Source of the DNA: Strobilurus pachycystidiatus
Taxonomy: Eukaryota > Basidiomycota > Agaricomycetes > Agaricales > Physalacriaceae
Reading direction: 5' to 3'
Length of the DNA: 64,000 nt
Assembly (NCBI GenBank): GCA_019915135.1
Contig: JAHLMK010000007.1
Coordinates: 372,001-436,000 of the forward strand
In this document: positions 32,781 through 44,196 of the stretch, piece by piece
How positions within the stretch are numbered: position 1 is the first letter of the stretch
How the letters are laid out: every line of letters begins with the position of its first letter
Notes under the pieces: model-generated
Told to the model about the DNA's origin: nothing
The model's database searches: none
What the model saw: only the letters and a program-made list of their open reading frames with translations
Program-made: the position numbers and the translations under genes

Positions 32781-33362
32781 GGTCGCCAAAAGGAAAAACG
32801 CGTCGGCACTGCCGTGCCGTGTTGAGGTGCCATAATTCCGGCCATTACCGGACGCAATAGCCTGAGAGACTGGAATACGCGTCAAGACAAGCCAACTGGC
32901 ACAACTGCTTACCTCTCGGGTGGATGGCTCCACACGGATACGCTTCGTCCCGTTGGTTCACAGTCTTTCTCTGTAGCCTCTGTGTAGCCAGTCGAAAAAG
33001 CACGATTGTACAATGCTACACTGCGATGTCGGTATATTGATATCAAGTATTATCAACCGAAAGGCAAGTGTTTGGCAAATCACAGCTAATATGACCCTCT
33101 TAAGGTCTGGTGCGATAGAGATTACACCATAATCTCAATCAAGTCTATTGCGTTGTCAGGTATTATATACGAATGTTAAGGAGTATCCTAAGTACTAGAG
33201 GTAGCAAATCTCATCAAATTGCGCGTTCCGAGTGAACGACTTCAGCAACAGTAGAGCATGGGAACAAAGTGAAGGCTGTACTGGTGGTACTATCGCGAGA
33301 CAAGAAGCAAGATCCTAGTGAGAAAAGCCAAATATCTGATCTTGAGAAATGCGAACGATCCA
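32781..33362. other. Intergenic between the two DUF7918 genes
   Basis: About 580 bp holding the 5' flank of copy A and the 3' flank of copy B. A TATATAC word is near 33165. No gene was seen. Confidence 0.4.
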
Positions 33363-34623
33363 TCATGTCAAGTCAATGACTTCCAAGTCTTCTTCCATCT
33401 GGGCCTCCCGCTTCACTTTTGCACGTTTGACGCGCTTCGAGGTCGAAGCCTCTGCACTTCCTGTCCCACGATCCCGCTTTGCCCGCAATACACGAAGTTT
33501 TGCCTAGCGTTGCCATGAGCAACGCCCTGAGGAGAAAATGATTATCCATACCTGAATGGACTCCATCTCGAGTTCTCGGGCGCGGGCCTGTATGGAGACG
33601 AGTTCAAGCGCACAAGGACGACAAGGACGACCGAAGGGTGAGATACCTCAAGTGCTTCGATCTCATCGTGGTACTCAATGGCGGTATCGGCTTGGAATAC
33701 CGGTTGGCTAATTGGGATGGGTGTAGTACCGGGAGTAACAGCTCGGGGCGCCGGAGTTGGAGAAGAGCGAGAAAGTGACCTCAACGTCCGAGCTGTTGAT
33801 GGCCTCGTGGGTGGTATATCATGGGCCACACTGGCAGTTGGCGGGCGAGGAGCGACGCCGTTAGCCTGTAACATAGCTGAAGAGGCCCGAGTGAGTGTTT
33901 TGAGTCCCAATTCGACAGAAAAGCAACAGACCCAGTGGCCGGTACTTGAAGCAAAACGTGAGAAATGGTGTGCGCTCGGCGGTATGCATCGATCCCGATC
34001 CTGAAGAGTCAGATTTGGCAGGTACGGCAGGTGCTAATCTGACAAGAGAAGTCAGGATCATATCTCTAGACCGTGAAAGCCAACTTACCTGACATGATGA
34101 TCCAGGCCTTTCTTTGCACGTTCATTGAGTGCAAGTTTTTGTGGTTCACGGTAGACTTCAGTGAAGTCGCTCACAGTTGCATTGACAACTGTCCGAGTGA
34201 GAACTATTTCAACAGATCCGATGCCGACAGGAAGAGTAGATTGTCCAGAATTGTCGGGCTCCAAATCGGCAAATATGAAAGGTCGTAGATTATTCTCAGA
34301 TACTTGTAGACCCCTTGTGATGCTGACGCATCGATCGATATTTTTCTCCGCAACAGCTCTGCGGACATGATTGCCGTCGACAGAAAACTGGAGCAAGACT
34401 GCAGAGGAGACAACGTCTGCGCTGATGCCAATAGAAAATGTCTTCCTACACTCAGTTCTCCTTGTGAAACCAAGTTACAGCGACATACTTTCTTGGCTTC
34501 GGAAGCTATCCAACCCGAGACACGCCCTTCACTGGTTTCGAGTCCGTATACAGAAGCTCGTTCATCGCCAATGAGAATCCACGCCGAATGCCCGTCATGC
34601 TCCAACGAGGTCGACGACGACAT
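33363..34623 (-). CDS. DUF7918 protein, copy B
   Basis: This paralogue of 31510-32780 has six exons and the same intron phases. It runs from ATG 34621-34623 to TGA 33363-33365. Matching phrases are EHDGHSAWILIGDERASVYG, GRVSGWIASEAKK, IFADLEPDNSG, ERAKKGLDHHV, FLTFCFKYRPLG and MLQANGVAPRPP. The linker is longer and Ser/Arg-rich (RSLSRSSPTPAPR). The C-terminus is a shorter coiled segment (ARARELEMESIQ), a basic patch (KRVKRAKVKRE) and the motif MEEDLEVIDLT. One acceptor after exon 1 has two possible AG positions; the second keeps the frame and matches copy A. The linkers differ more than the domain, so the duplication is not recent. Function is unknown; a nuclear SUMO-linked role is inferred from the tail only. 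Confidence 0.85.
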
Positions 34624-35256
34624 GATGGTCAATTGCAAAGAAGAAGACGCGTCGGAAGGATCGGCCCGAGCCATTGATGCATGATGCGTCACGGTGGTCC
34701 GTGCGCAGCTGGCACCTCCGCTCTCACTGTCAGGCGTCGATTGTTTTGTTTGAAGACCAAAATTTCAGCTTCCCGGCTATCTGGCGCCTCCGGTTGGCGA
34801 CTTTGCGTATGCGTTGAATGTCCCATTGTCTCACGTGTGTGGGTGCATGCGTGACGCTACTGCTACTAGACAATAAGTATAGACTTTGGGAAAGCCACGT
34901 AGTGTGCAAGCCTGGTAAATCTCACTTTGCTCAATATTTCTGCGCTCTATACACTTCCAGCGTTGGCGTTTTGGATTGATTTTATTTGACAACAGGTAAT
35001 ACGTCTGTGTGGCGCATCCCACTCGACCATTTTGGTCGACTAAATCCTCCCCAGAGTCAAGGGACAATCGGCCTCCTCAACAAGCCCAGCGCGCGCCATT
35101 GTCTGCCTCTTTGGTCTTCATGTATCCCCATGCAGCGCGAAGACCATCGCCAAACACCATATTGGATTAAGGGTCGTATTTCAGTCCACACCGTCACGCG
35201 AATTGTTGCTCAAATGGGCAATGCTCCGGTTGCTCGACTCGTACAATGGCTGCGGG
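34624..35256. other. Intergenic, shared upstream region
   Basis: This 630 bp lies between the start of DUF7918 copy B and the core promoter of the zinc-finger gene, which are divergent. No coding signal was seen. Confidence 0.4.
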
Positions 35257-35264
35257 TATATAAG
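35257..35264 (+). promoter_or_regulatory. TATA box of the zinc-finger gene
   Basis: TATATAAG lies about 100 bp upstream of the ATG at 35365, followed by a pyrimidine-rich leader, which is the usual fungal core promoter layout. Confidence 0.5.
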
Positions 35265-35364
35265 GCATCTCTCTGTCGTCTCAAATCCCCAGAACCGGTG
35301 TCTCTTTCCCATTCTTTCAGTTCAGTCTTTCCTATACCCCCGTCACCCCTCACGGCATTTCACG

Positions 35365-36258
35365 ATGGTCTCTATCGCCGGAGCTCTCATGAACCTTATG
35401 AACACCAACTATAATGAGTGCACGCCCCAGCCCAAGAAACGCCATGCGCTGCTCTTCCCTGCCGACTTTAACATCCTGGCCGCGCTTGAGTGCACATCCG
35501 ACGCGGGTAGCACCTGGGAATATTGCGCCCCCGTTGGATCTGCTCCTGCATCATCGCCTGTCACCACTCAGAATGGCATCTCACCGGCACAAGAGATCGT
35601 CAACACCTATCGGAAGCACTTGACGATCCAAGTCCCGCCTCGCGATGAGAGGCTGGACGTCAGCGCCGAGAACTCGGATGGCAGTGATGTTGATACCCTC
35701 GTGGAGGTTGACGAGCTACTTGCCGAGGTTGTACAAAGCCCGGTTCTGCGCCATGATCCCGCCTGTCTCGACATCTTGCACGCTGCCGTACGTCTTTTGT
35801 TGCATTCTTCCGTCGTGTTCTAATCTGACCTGGTCTGTAGCACGAAGAAGCCACCTCCGAGATGCAGAAATGCCACGCAACAAAGGACGATGTTCTGGTC
35901 TGTCCTCGACTTGGCTGCCGTGACACTGTTCAGAATGCACGCGCTCTCAAGGCGCACCTTGCCCTGCATGATATCGCTAACGAGGTGGATGGATTGTGAG
36001 TTTGAGGTCCTTTACCATGGTTTGGTGCTAATAAACAATCCCCAGGTCTTTCGAGTGCACCCAATGCGACGACCGCTTCGAAACCAAGCAGGGTTTGGAC
36101 ATGCACCACTGTGCTGAGGCGCCCGTTACACCTCTCACTCCCATGAGCCCTACGATCGGTGAGTAACCTATTAATCGTGGTCCTTCACTGTTCACTGATG
36201 CATCTTGTCTTGATTTATAGCCGCCGTCAAACGCTTTTTCTCCCTCCTCCATGTCTAG
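35365..36258 (+). CDS. Small C2H2-like zinc-finger protein
   Basis: Four exons (35365-35787, 35841-35995, 36046-36158, 36221-36258) join in phase to give about 242 residues. The N-terminal half is unstructured and acidic toward its end (ENSDGSDVDTLVEVDELLAE). The C-terminal half has two Cys/His units. The first is CPRLGC followed by LKAHLALH. The second is CTQCDDRFETKQGLDMHHC, a C2HC variant in which the last ligand is Cys. The tail is VKRFFSLLHV. Such fingers usually bind DNA or proteins in the nucleus. No orthologue is recognised. A TATA box precedes it. Confidence 0.75.
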
Positions 36259-36835
36259 TGCTTCCATGATTTGTAACACTCTATATCGTACTATTACCTT
36301 AATATGCATCTCTGTAGCCGTAGAGTTTCCCTTTGTCCAGTCATCTTGTAATAGAATAGTCACGTACGTACCCTAATCGATATGATGTATTCCGGTGTCA
36401 AAATCTCCTTGCCATCAGCCATCCCCCATCAGAATAATAAGATCATTGCGGTGGCAGAATTGAAAGACTTCCTCACATTCGCACCACATCGAAGAAAGCT
36501 TGCCAAGCATCAATATCGATAACACTCTCGAGCTTCAGAAGACATAACGGGATATCTTCCAAGCAAGACTCAGTTGTCATGATGACATCCAAAATGCGTG
36601 GTGAGTTGACTTGGAAAACATGCGCGAAAAATCACTCAGTGAGTTCGGTTGTCGATTTTTAGCGCCACAGTCTGACAGTGGCGGCGTGACGCTAAGCCAT
36701 CTCGGGTGATCGGCCCGGCACGGAACAATGAGTTGTTTGGCTTGGGTTCGGGTTGGACAAACATACGTTTCAGCTTGCCTTCATCTTCGAGTCCAACATT
36801 TATGTTATTCTTCAACACTTGACCGGGCAACAAAA
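36259..36835. other. Intergenic
   Basis: No gene seen. A minus-strand frame at 36636-36833 has no supporting structure. Confidence 0.4.
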
Positions 36836-39712
36836 ATGGTGAGTGCGCTGCTCGGCCGTTTGTTGACTTTTTGACGCGGTATTTGCAGGAAACTTATGGA
36901 CGCAACCGGGACTCAATTGCAGACATCGAGTCGAACCTCGAGACCGTATTCAGCGAACACCCAGCCGTGACGACCAATGCGGACGGCGACGAGTGTGTGC
37001 CCGTGGAGGTGCTGCCCGAGATATTCCGCTCATTGACCGAGATGCTGGACGGCCGCGAGATCCTCTCCTCGAGCGACGTCGAGCAGCTCCGAACATTTGC
37101 GGAACAGGCCCCCGGCTTGCTCGTCTCCCCGAGTGCCCTCGTCGGTTTCCTCGCGGAGCTCACCAAGAGCTCACCGTCGTATAGCCCCGAGGTTAGCCAG
37201 GAGATCGAGCTGCCGAGCGGCAGAGGACGCCATGACGAGCGGGATGACTACCTCGAGGGTCGGTCGCGATCATCGAGCTCGGGCTCGACGGGAACATCAT
37301 ACGCCAGCCGCGGCAGTCGGCCACCGTCGAGAGGACCACCGCAGACACCCAAGAACCAGTCGGTCTTTGACACGCACCGCAGGCAGCGCTCGACTCCACT
37401 CGGCAACAGTGCACCTTCAAGCTGGGCCACTCGACCAGCGCCACCCAGCCGACGCAAGAGCGACGCAGGCAATCGCAGCGACAGTGAGGTCAGTCAACTT
37501 GTCTACTCTGGCGACGTTTCTCTTACGAAGAACAGTCTGGTTCGTATGGCCGACCTGCATCCCGAACACGTACGCGAGCACCCTCGAATCCTACCTCTCC
37601 TACCATAGACAGCATGTCGCCCGACTTGTCTATGCACCACTCTCGCCCATCCTCTCGCGTGGCCGGTCGCCACAAGGCCTCCAAACGTGCTAGCCCTTAC
37701 GACGAACATGGCTACTCTTCCCCCGACGAACAAGACTTTGCAAAGTCTGTCTCTTCTCTGCCCATGCCCCGCTCAACGGACAGCGACTCGGACAGTGAAG
37801 AGGAAGTGTTGGGTCTCGTGATGGACCGTTCAGCGGCCAGTTCCACCGTATCTATGGAGCAGTCCGAACGTTTGGAAGCCTTGACAAAAGTCAACCAGGA
37901 GTTGTCGCAGCGAGCGGCCGAGTCGGACAGGCTGTTGAGGAGGAAGATTGAGGAACATGAGAACGAGATCGAGAATTTTCAGATTCGTATCGAAGAATTA
38001 TCAAGCGAACTCAGTGCTAGTAAACGCGACGAGAAGGATCTTCGGAACAAAGAGGTATGGATCATCACGCGCGTGTCGCATTCTTCTAACGATAACGCAG
38101 CGTGCAAGCACGACTCTTATATCGACATTGGAAGCTGAACTTGTCAAAACCAACAAGCAGCTTGAAAACGCCCGCAGTAACTATGCCTCACTACAGAAAC
38201 TCTACCAGGAGCAATGTTGTAAGCCGTTTGTAGTACTGTTCGATTTTCCTCCATTGATTCCCTCTCAGCCGTTTCCGAAACATACCGTAGCGATCTTCGT
38301 CAACGCGATGAGCGTATCCGCGTGCTCCAGAGCAATCAAGCGAACGCGGATCTAGAGCAAGACAAGTACCGACGAGAGAGCGAGGTCTACGAAGCTCGCA
38401 TCGCTGGCTTGGAAGCGGAATTGGAGTTGGCCCAACAGATTCAATCTCAGCTTGATGAGCAGAAACAGGAGAATCTCTTGCTCAAGGAGACTATCGACCG
38501 CATGCGCTTCGACATGGATGAATTGCGACACAGCATTACCGCTGCCAACGGTGGTCCGTCGACCCGCAATTCGAGCGCTGCCAACACTATGAGCAAGGCG
38601 CTCAGCACAGAGCTTGGACACCAGTTGAAGCAGTGGGCTGACGACGAAGAGAAGAAGCACGAGCAACAGGAGGCGGAAGATGAAGGCGATAGTACCGACA
38701 CAGTCTTGGAGGTAGACAGTGATGGTGAGGAGTTCATACAGACGGTCATCACCAGGAAGCGGGTACGTTCGTGTTTCATTGCTTGCGCTCTCGCTGATTT
38801 CTCGAGCAGAAAGTTGCTAGTCGGGCAAACAGGGTCGAGACCATCACAACCCACGAGGATGTGAGGGAATACAGCGACAGCTCGGTGCAGTACGAACCCG
38901 AACTGTTCGTGACCACCAGCTCGACGCAGACCGTACCCGAAGCCAAACCCGTCATGGCGTCCTTCAGCATTCAAACCGAACCGGAACCTATCCCAGAGCC
39001 CGCCCCCGTCCTCCTTCCCTCACCGCGCGAGATGGCAGAGATTGAAATCCAGACCGACCCCGTCGAAGTGCAGCCTGTCAAGGAGGAAGACCCCGTTGTT
39101 AAAACCGAGGAACCAGAGGCGTCTTCATCTAAACAGGTACTGGACGACCAGCCACCCGCATACAACCAGATCACAGAGGAGCACGACTGGCAAGTCGCCG
39201 CTGACACGATCAAGAAGTGGCACAACGGGGTCAGCCTCCCGATCACTGGCATGCGTGGTGGGATCTCGGCGGAGACTATCGCGGACTGGAAGGCGATGAA
39301 GGAGGAGCTCGGAGTGGAGTGCAATGTCATCGACAAGATCATTGCGCAGTCCGGGGAACGCGCGACGCCTGCGAAGAAGCGGCGGCGGGGTCGGTTCTAC
39401 AACATCTACAACACCTATGTGTATGGCCCAGGTGGAGATGCGTTAGGGCCTGCGAGGGGCGTCGTCGTGCACACCGCCATCGTCGTCGGGGCGTCAGCGC
39501 TTGTCCTCCTTGCTCTGGGCCCGTACCTGACGCCGCAGTCCAATGTGGCGGGTGGGGCGACGTATTATGACCGTGCGGCATGGAGCAGTTATAACTCTAT
39601 TCAGGCTGCTGGGGAGGGCTACCTCGCTCCGGATGGGACTGCAACAGTGTGGAACTTTCTGGGGCGTGTAGGTGGAGGGGCGGCCCGGGCTGCTCGCGGA
39701 TGGCCGACATGA
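36836..39712 (+). CDS. Large coiled-coil protein with C-terminal membrane anchor
   Basis: Six exons: 36836-36838 (ATG only), 36889-37483, 37609-38054, 38101-38218, 38269-38762 and 38810-39712, all in phase, giving about 850 residues. The N-terminal domain is globular (ETYGRNRDSIADIESNLETV, then EVLPEIFRSLTEMLD). A Ser/Arg/Pro-rich linker follows, then a long coiled coil (residues about 300-560, with heptads such as LEAELVKTNKQLENARSNYA) and an acidic segment. The C-terminal region has a conserved helical module (ADTIKKWHNGVSLPITGMRG). One hydrophobic helix (TAIVVGASALVLLALGPYL) lies close to the end, with a short Gly-rich tail. I would place it as a membrane-bound scaffold or tether, but no named family was recognised. 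Confidence 0.8.
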
Positions 39713-40382
39713 ATTATACTCGCAACACCCACTCACCGCTCTCCTTGACGCTACCTCACCTCAACATACCCAGCCCCTTTGACGACATCTAACGACACCC
39801 CACCTCACCCACTATACCTATGCGTAAGTTATGTACATATTGCTTCCTCATCATGACCACCACACCATCCCTCGCTTGTTCGTTCATGCTTCTGTACATA
39901 CATGCGGATTCTCTACGATACATTCGCTATAGTACGATACCATCGCTCACCCACTGACGCTCACCCACTGCACAGTAGTGTAAAAGTACATATTGTTGCT
40001 CCGACACTCGTTCATGCTCATGCTTTACTTATTCTCTCATGTTGTGCAATTACATACTTACTACACTAAAAGTGTAATCTGAATGGCAATTCTCGGTTAT
40101 AATCCAGGCGGACTTGCACAGAGGGACCTTCGAAAGTCTGCGGCGTGTGGCGTGTTGGATGCTTGCCGGATGAAGAAAGTTGAAGTCTGCTATAGCGATA
40201 CATACTGGCCCGGGGCGCTCTTTGATTCGCTCACTGTCAAAAAGTCTTGTATTACCGCTAGAGTTTCGTTTCTACATGTTTTTTAAGATGTCCCGTGACA
40301 TCCCTAGTCCATCTTGATATACAGTACAAAAAGCAGAAGAACAACTGACGTGCATAGTACGTAGGCTACATGTTAGGTCTTT
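39713..40382. other. Intergenic, convergent 3' ends
   Basis: The stretch separates two convergent genes. A CGCTCACCCACTGA phrase is repeated around 39943-39971. No gene seen. Confidence 0.45.
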
Positions 40383-42083
40383 TCACACCCTCAGTATGAT
40401 CCCTCGCGCGACTAGGTCAGTGATCTGTTCGTCTAAATCATCGCTGATGTCAGCTCCCGCGAGACCGTCCAGGTCAATAGTGACGATCCGCGCTTCGAAG
40501 CCAACACCACCACGCGCCTGTTCCTCCGCCCACGACTTCGTCATTGCGACAAAACTCTCCGCCACTCCCTCCTTCTGCCACTGTATATGCGACTGCCGGA
40601 GTTGAAGGGTCTTCAACTTGGGGAATGGCGCGTATACGGGCGCTACCCGTTTCGGCTCAGGAATCCCGAGCGTCAGAGCCCAGAAGAAATGTCCACTCGC
40701 AAAATCAGCCTCTATGGTGAGGTTTGATAGACTGGGAGTCGTTCTCATCATATCCAGAAGCGACTGCCAGGATTCCTCGGTGAAGATGAAGGCCGAATCG
40801 TTAGGTCTCCACTTATGCACGCCGATGGCCGTAAGTCCCGGTGCATTCAGCCTCGTGGGGAATATGAACGAGTCCTCGTCATCATCAGGTTGTAACTTGA
40901 TTGCGAGGCAGCTGAGTGACGGCAACGCAACCTGACCAAGTAGTTGCTGCACCATGCGTGAGTCTCTTTCGGAGGCATCTTGATAGAATGTGAGGCTCTC
41001 GACAGTACTTGTGATGGGCAGCGTATCATCAGGAAGAGGTGGCGAATTGGAGTAAGGATCTGGGTATAACTCGATGTTGAATTCCGCCAAATGCGTGGCA
41101 TTGCGAAGAATGTATGCAGCTCCGGATACAGTTATATCCCAATGGACCGACAAAAGCTGATCCCAGGGCAGGATTAGTCTTTCAAGAGCAAAGGGGGGGA
41201 GCCCAAATGACAGACTCGTGACCGAGACGAGTTTCGATGCACCCTGGAATGCTTCAATGTCCGCGAGGAGCTCAGAGCGGCTGCCAGGTACTATTCGTCC
41301 AAAGTCCAATCTCTGAAGCGATTTGAATTCTCCTTTCATCGGCGACAAAGTCGTCAAAGCACTGTAAGGGATAGCAATGTGTGCCTCAGCCCACCGATTG
41401 GCACTTTTGGCCACAAAGGCCAGCAGGGAGCGTATCATTCTCTTAGACCCTTCGAGATGTACAAACAGCCTACGCTGCCTCGTGCGGTCGAGAACATTCT
41501 CTAGAACCAACAACAAAGAGAATGGATCGGTTTTGTAGTGGTCGAAGTGTAGCCGAATGTCAGTCCAGACATCAGGACAGTTTATGGCGACATGACGCCA
41601 CCGACTGCAAACGTGCGACACTGTCCAGGAGCCATGAGACATATCAAGGGAATTCCAGCAATTACGACCTCGTAATTCATCTTTCATCGCCGGAACCAAT
41701 GTACCAATTGGGACAATCGAACGCTGGAAGATCTCCTCCATGATCTCGACGGGGAGTCGCCGAAGGGGATGCATGACCGCTTTCGATTGCGACAGAACTT
41801 TGAGATATTTCTGCTCTTCCTCGAGGCACGATTCCAGCGTAGCCTTCGCAATCCTGATACGATCTCGAATGCTTTCGAGGGAGGCATCACGATGATCCAG
41901 AAAAGTATGCAGCGACTCCTGCTCGGCGAATTCAGGTGGAGAGTTTAGGTGAAGTAAAGCCTCTAGACGAGAGGTACTGAGAGGGAGTGGGAGTGGGGAT
42001 GGGGATGACTGCGGCTTCGAAGCGGACTCGGGCCCGCCGCACGTCGGGCAAGACATTAAGGTGTCCAAGACTTCAGACACCAT
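40383..42083 (-). CDS. F-box protein, paralogue of 24542-26236
   Basis: A single-exon ORF of 566 residues. The leader contains CPTCGG and a Pro/Ser run. A coiled segment (IRDRIRIAKATLESCLEEEQ) is followed by an F-box (HPLRRLPVEIMEEIFQRS, then WTVSHVCSRWRHVAINCPDVW). The C-terminal region is an irregular leucine-rich domain ending DISDDLDEQITDLVARGIIL. F-box proteins of this layout act as substrate receptors of SCF ubiquitin ligases and form very large families in mushrooms. Its similarity to the copy 15 kb away is spread over the full length but moderate, so they are old paralogues. No start problem: the Met precedes the conserved Cys leader. Confidence 0.9.
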   Translation of the reverse strand: MVSEVLDTLMSCPTCGGPESASKPQSSPSPLPLPLSTSRLEALLHLNSPPEFAEQESLHTFLDHRDASLESIRDRIRIAKATLESCLEEEQKYLKVLSQSKAVMHPLRRLPVEIMEEIFQRSIVPIGTLVPAMKDELRGRNCWNSLDMSHGSWTVSHVCSRWRHVAINCPDVWTDIRLHFDHYKTDPFSLLLVLENVLDRTRQRRLFVHLEGSKRMIRSLLAFVAKSANRWAEAHIAIPYSALTTLSPMKGEFKSLQRLDFGRIVPGSRSELLADIEAFQGASKLVSVTSLSFGLPPFALERLILPWDQLLSVHWDITVSGAAYILRNATHLAEFNIELYPDPYSNSPPLPDDTLPITSTVESLTFYQDASERDSRMVQQLLGQVALPSLSCLAIKLQPDDDEDSFIFPTRLNAPGLTAIGVHKWRPNDSAFIFTEESWQSLLDMMRTTPSLSNLTIEADFASGHFFWALTLGIPEPKRVAPVYAPFPKLKTLQLRQSHIQWQKEGVAESFVAMTKSWAEEQARGGVGFEARIVTIDLDGLAGADISDDLDEQITDLVARGIILRV

Positions 42084-42636
42084 CTACAAACGTATGCGAT
42101 GAGCGAACGCACTTAGAAGGGGACACTGTGACGCACCAATCCGAGAGAATCACGCAATTCGTTTCGATGGTCTGGCACAGTGGTAAGAGCAGGGGAGACC
42201 CGATACAGTGCTAGCATTGAGTTACATTCACACGCTATAATGTCTTTGTTTGCCAGAGTCATTGTCTACAATCTAATAAGATGCGAGTCTTGATATCAAT
42301 AGCTCTCTGAGGTAGGTAGTTGGTATCGCGAGGTATAAACTTGCTTGCCGGACCTCCAATACAGTTCATCTATCCACCAAGTCTGTCATTTTTTACGAAC
42401 GTGAAGGTATCATCGAAGAGGATTTGGCCATGGTGAGTCGAGCTCGGTCTGCCGAAGAAGTTTTCAAGTAGCTCCCAACCGCGGACCATCCGGTAGTGTA
42501 TCTTACTTGCAGAGTATAGATTAGACCTACTATGTATCACCGGCAGTAGCGCAAGGAGAGGAAAATCACCATCCGCAAATCCGAATCGGATCCGGAGACG
42601 TGTTTAGGGGCTTTTCGTCGGTTTCCTCCCACAACC
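42084..42636. other. Intergenic, divergent promoters
   Basis: The stretch lies between the F-box gene (minus) and the dehydrogenase-like gene (plus). No gene and no clear TATA box. Confidence 0.4.
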
Positions 42637-43783
42637 ATGTCCTCGCCTCCGATCATTGCCATCCTTGGCGCTGGTGCCATGGGTTCCAAACTGGCTCAGA
42701 AAATGCATCGCGCTGGCGCTGGCGACATCTTCACCCATCTAGACGGCCGCTCTTCTGCCTCTCATCACCGCGCCAGGGACTCTGGCATGCTAGCGGCGAC
42801 CTACTCGGAGATCGTATCCAAATCCACTATCATCTTGAGCGTCGTGCCCCCTTCAGAAGCACAATCAGTCGCTGTACTCGTTCTGGAGGCATACAAGAGC
42901 TTATCGTTCAATCGCGCTATAACTTTTGCTGACTGCAACGCCTTGAATCCGACTAACATCAAGGAGATGGCGACACTCTTTGACGGTACGAACATTACGT
43001 TTATCGATGGGTGTGTCATCGGACTTCCACCGACGGATACCTACAATCCTGGGATCTACGTATCTGGAAAGCCCGCTGAGGAGCAAATGTTCGATGCGTT
43101 CGTCGAAACATTGTTAAAACTTGGCCTCAACGTCTTCGCGATGAAAGGCGAAGGCGCAGATGTCGGTGATGCAAGCGCACTCAAGATGGCCCATTCTGTA
43201 AGTTGTTCATCTGGGCAGGTGATTGCGTGTTCACCTCCGAAATACAGGCGATCGTGAAGGGAACCTTGGGATTGATAACCACATCAGTGCTTGGTGAGTT
43301 TCTCAGGACAAGATCGTTGCCCCAATCAACCAAAACTACAAACCAGCTGCCAATGCAACCTCCCCATCGACTGCCCAAAGTCTCGTACATTCCCTCCAGA
43401 TTTCGCAGCCTCGATTTGTCGAGCTCACCGACGCGCTGATGGTTCAGATGCTGCCAAAGGCATATCGCTTCGTTCGCGAGATGGAGGAAGTTGGAGGGTA
43501 TATTGGAGGTCCAGGCGGACAGTCGAAGATTTACGAAGACTTGGGGGAAACATTCGACCGAGTAGCAAAGGCTCATGAAGCGCACAAGAAGGACCCGGAG
43601 TCGGAGGAGGCGGCAGATGCCGTAGCGCTGCTCAATTTTGCCGCGGAGGCGACGAGGACTGTTCAAACTAACAAGGTGGGTAACATGGCACTTTCGTTGT
43701 ATAGTCTAACATTGTGCCCAGAGAATGATTCAAGACTCATGACTAGAGCCATGTCAATGCAGCCGACGTTGAACCGCTGCTGA
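42637..43783 (+). CDS. 6-phosphogluconate dehydrogenase-like protein (NAD-binding_2 plus DUF1932)
   Basis: Three exons (42637-43197, 43248-43293, 43347 onward). The N-terminus has a Rossmann fold with the dinucleotide-binding motif IIAILGAGAMGSKLA. The strand-helix order is that of the beta-hydroxyacid dehydrogenase superfamily. The C-terminal helical region (VELTDALMVQMLPKAYRFVR, EMEEVGGYIGG) matches the DUF1932 type. The expected lysine position is in GDASALKMAHSAIVKG. It probably reduces or oxidises a small hydroxy acid; the substrate is unknown. The true 3' end is uncertain. The frame runs on to 43783, but a GTGGGT donor after TVQTNK at 43675 could start a last intron leading to a shorter tail. 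Confidence 0.8.
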
Positions 43784-44196
43784 TAGATAAACCCTCAGTG
43801 TCATGTTCAGAAGTCACGGCGAGTAGGATTAAATAATGAGTTTGTCCTCGTGCTTTTTGCTCAGCTCACTTCCAGAATTCATTGCCAATAGAGGTATGTT
43901 GCAACGATTGTTGAGTCAGAATTTTGATTCAATGACCGCAGAAGGCAATCTTGCATAGGCGTGTTTCTCATAGTCGCCGCGCAGAATTTCCAAGGTCCTG
44001 TCAACCGTAGTAGCAGCCATATTCAAGGACCTGAAGCGAGTACATAGTGCCTAGTCATGTTGCCCAAGTGCTTAAGTAAAGTAAATAAATAATCAAATAA
44101 GCGAGCCCCGATCAGGCTGCGAGTCTCAACGTCACTCATCCCGACACGACGACGTTGGTGAGGGCATCACCGACAACGACGAAGACGGCCACCGCG

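Noticed and set aside
40083..40286. 67-codon ORF between convergent genes
   Set aside because: Short, no signal peptide, no conserved pattern.
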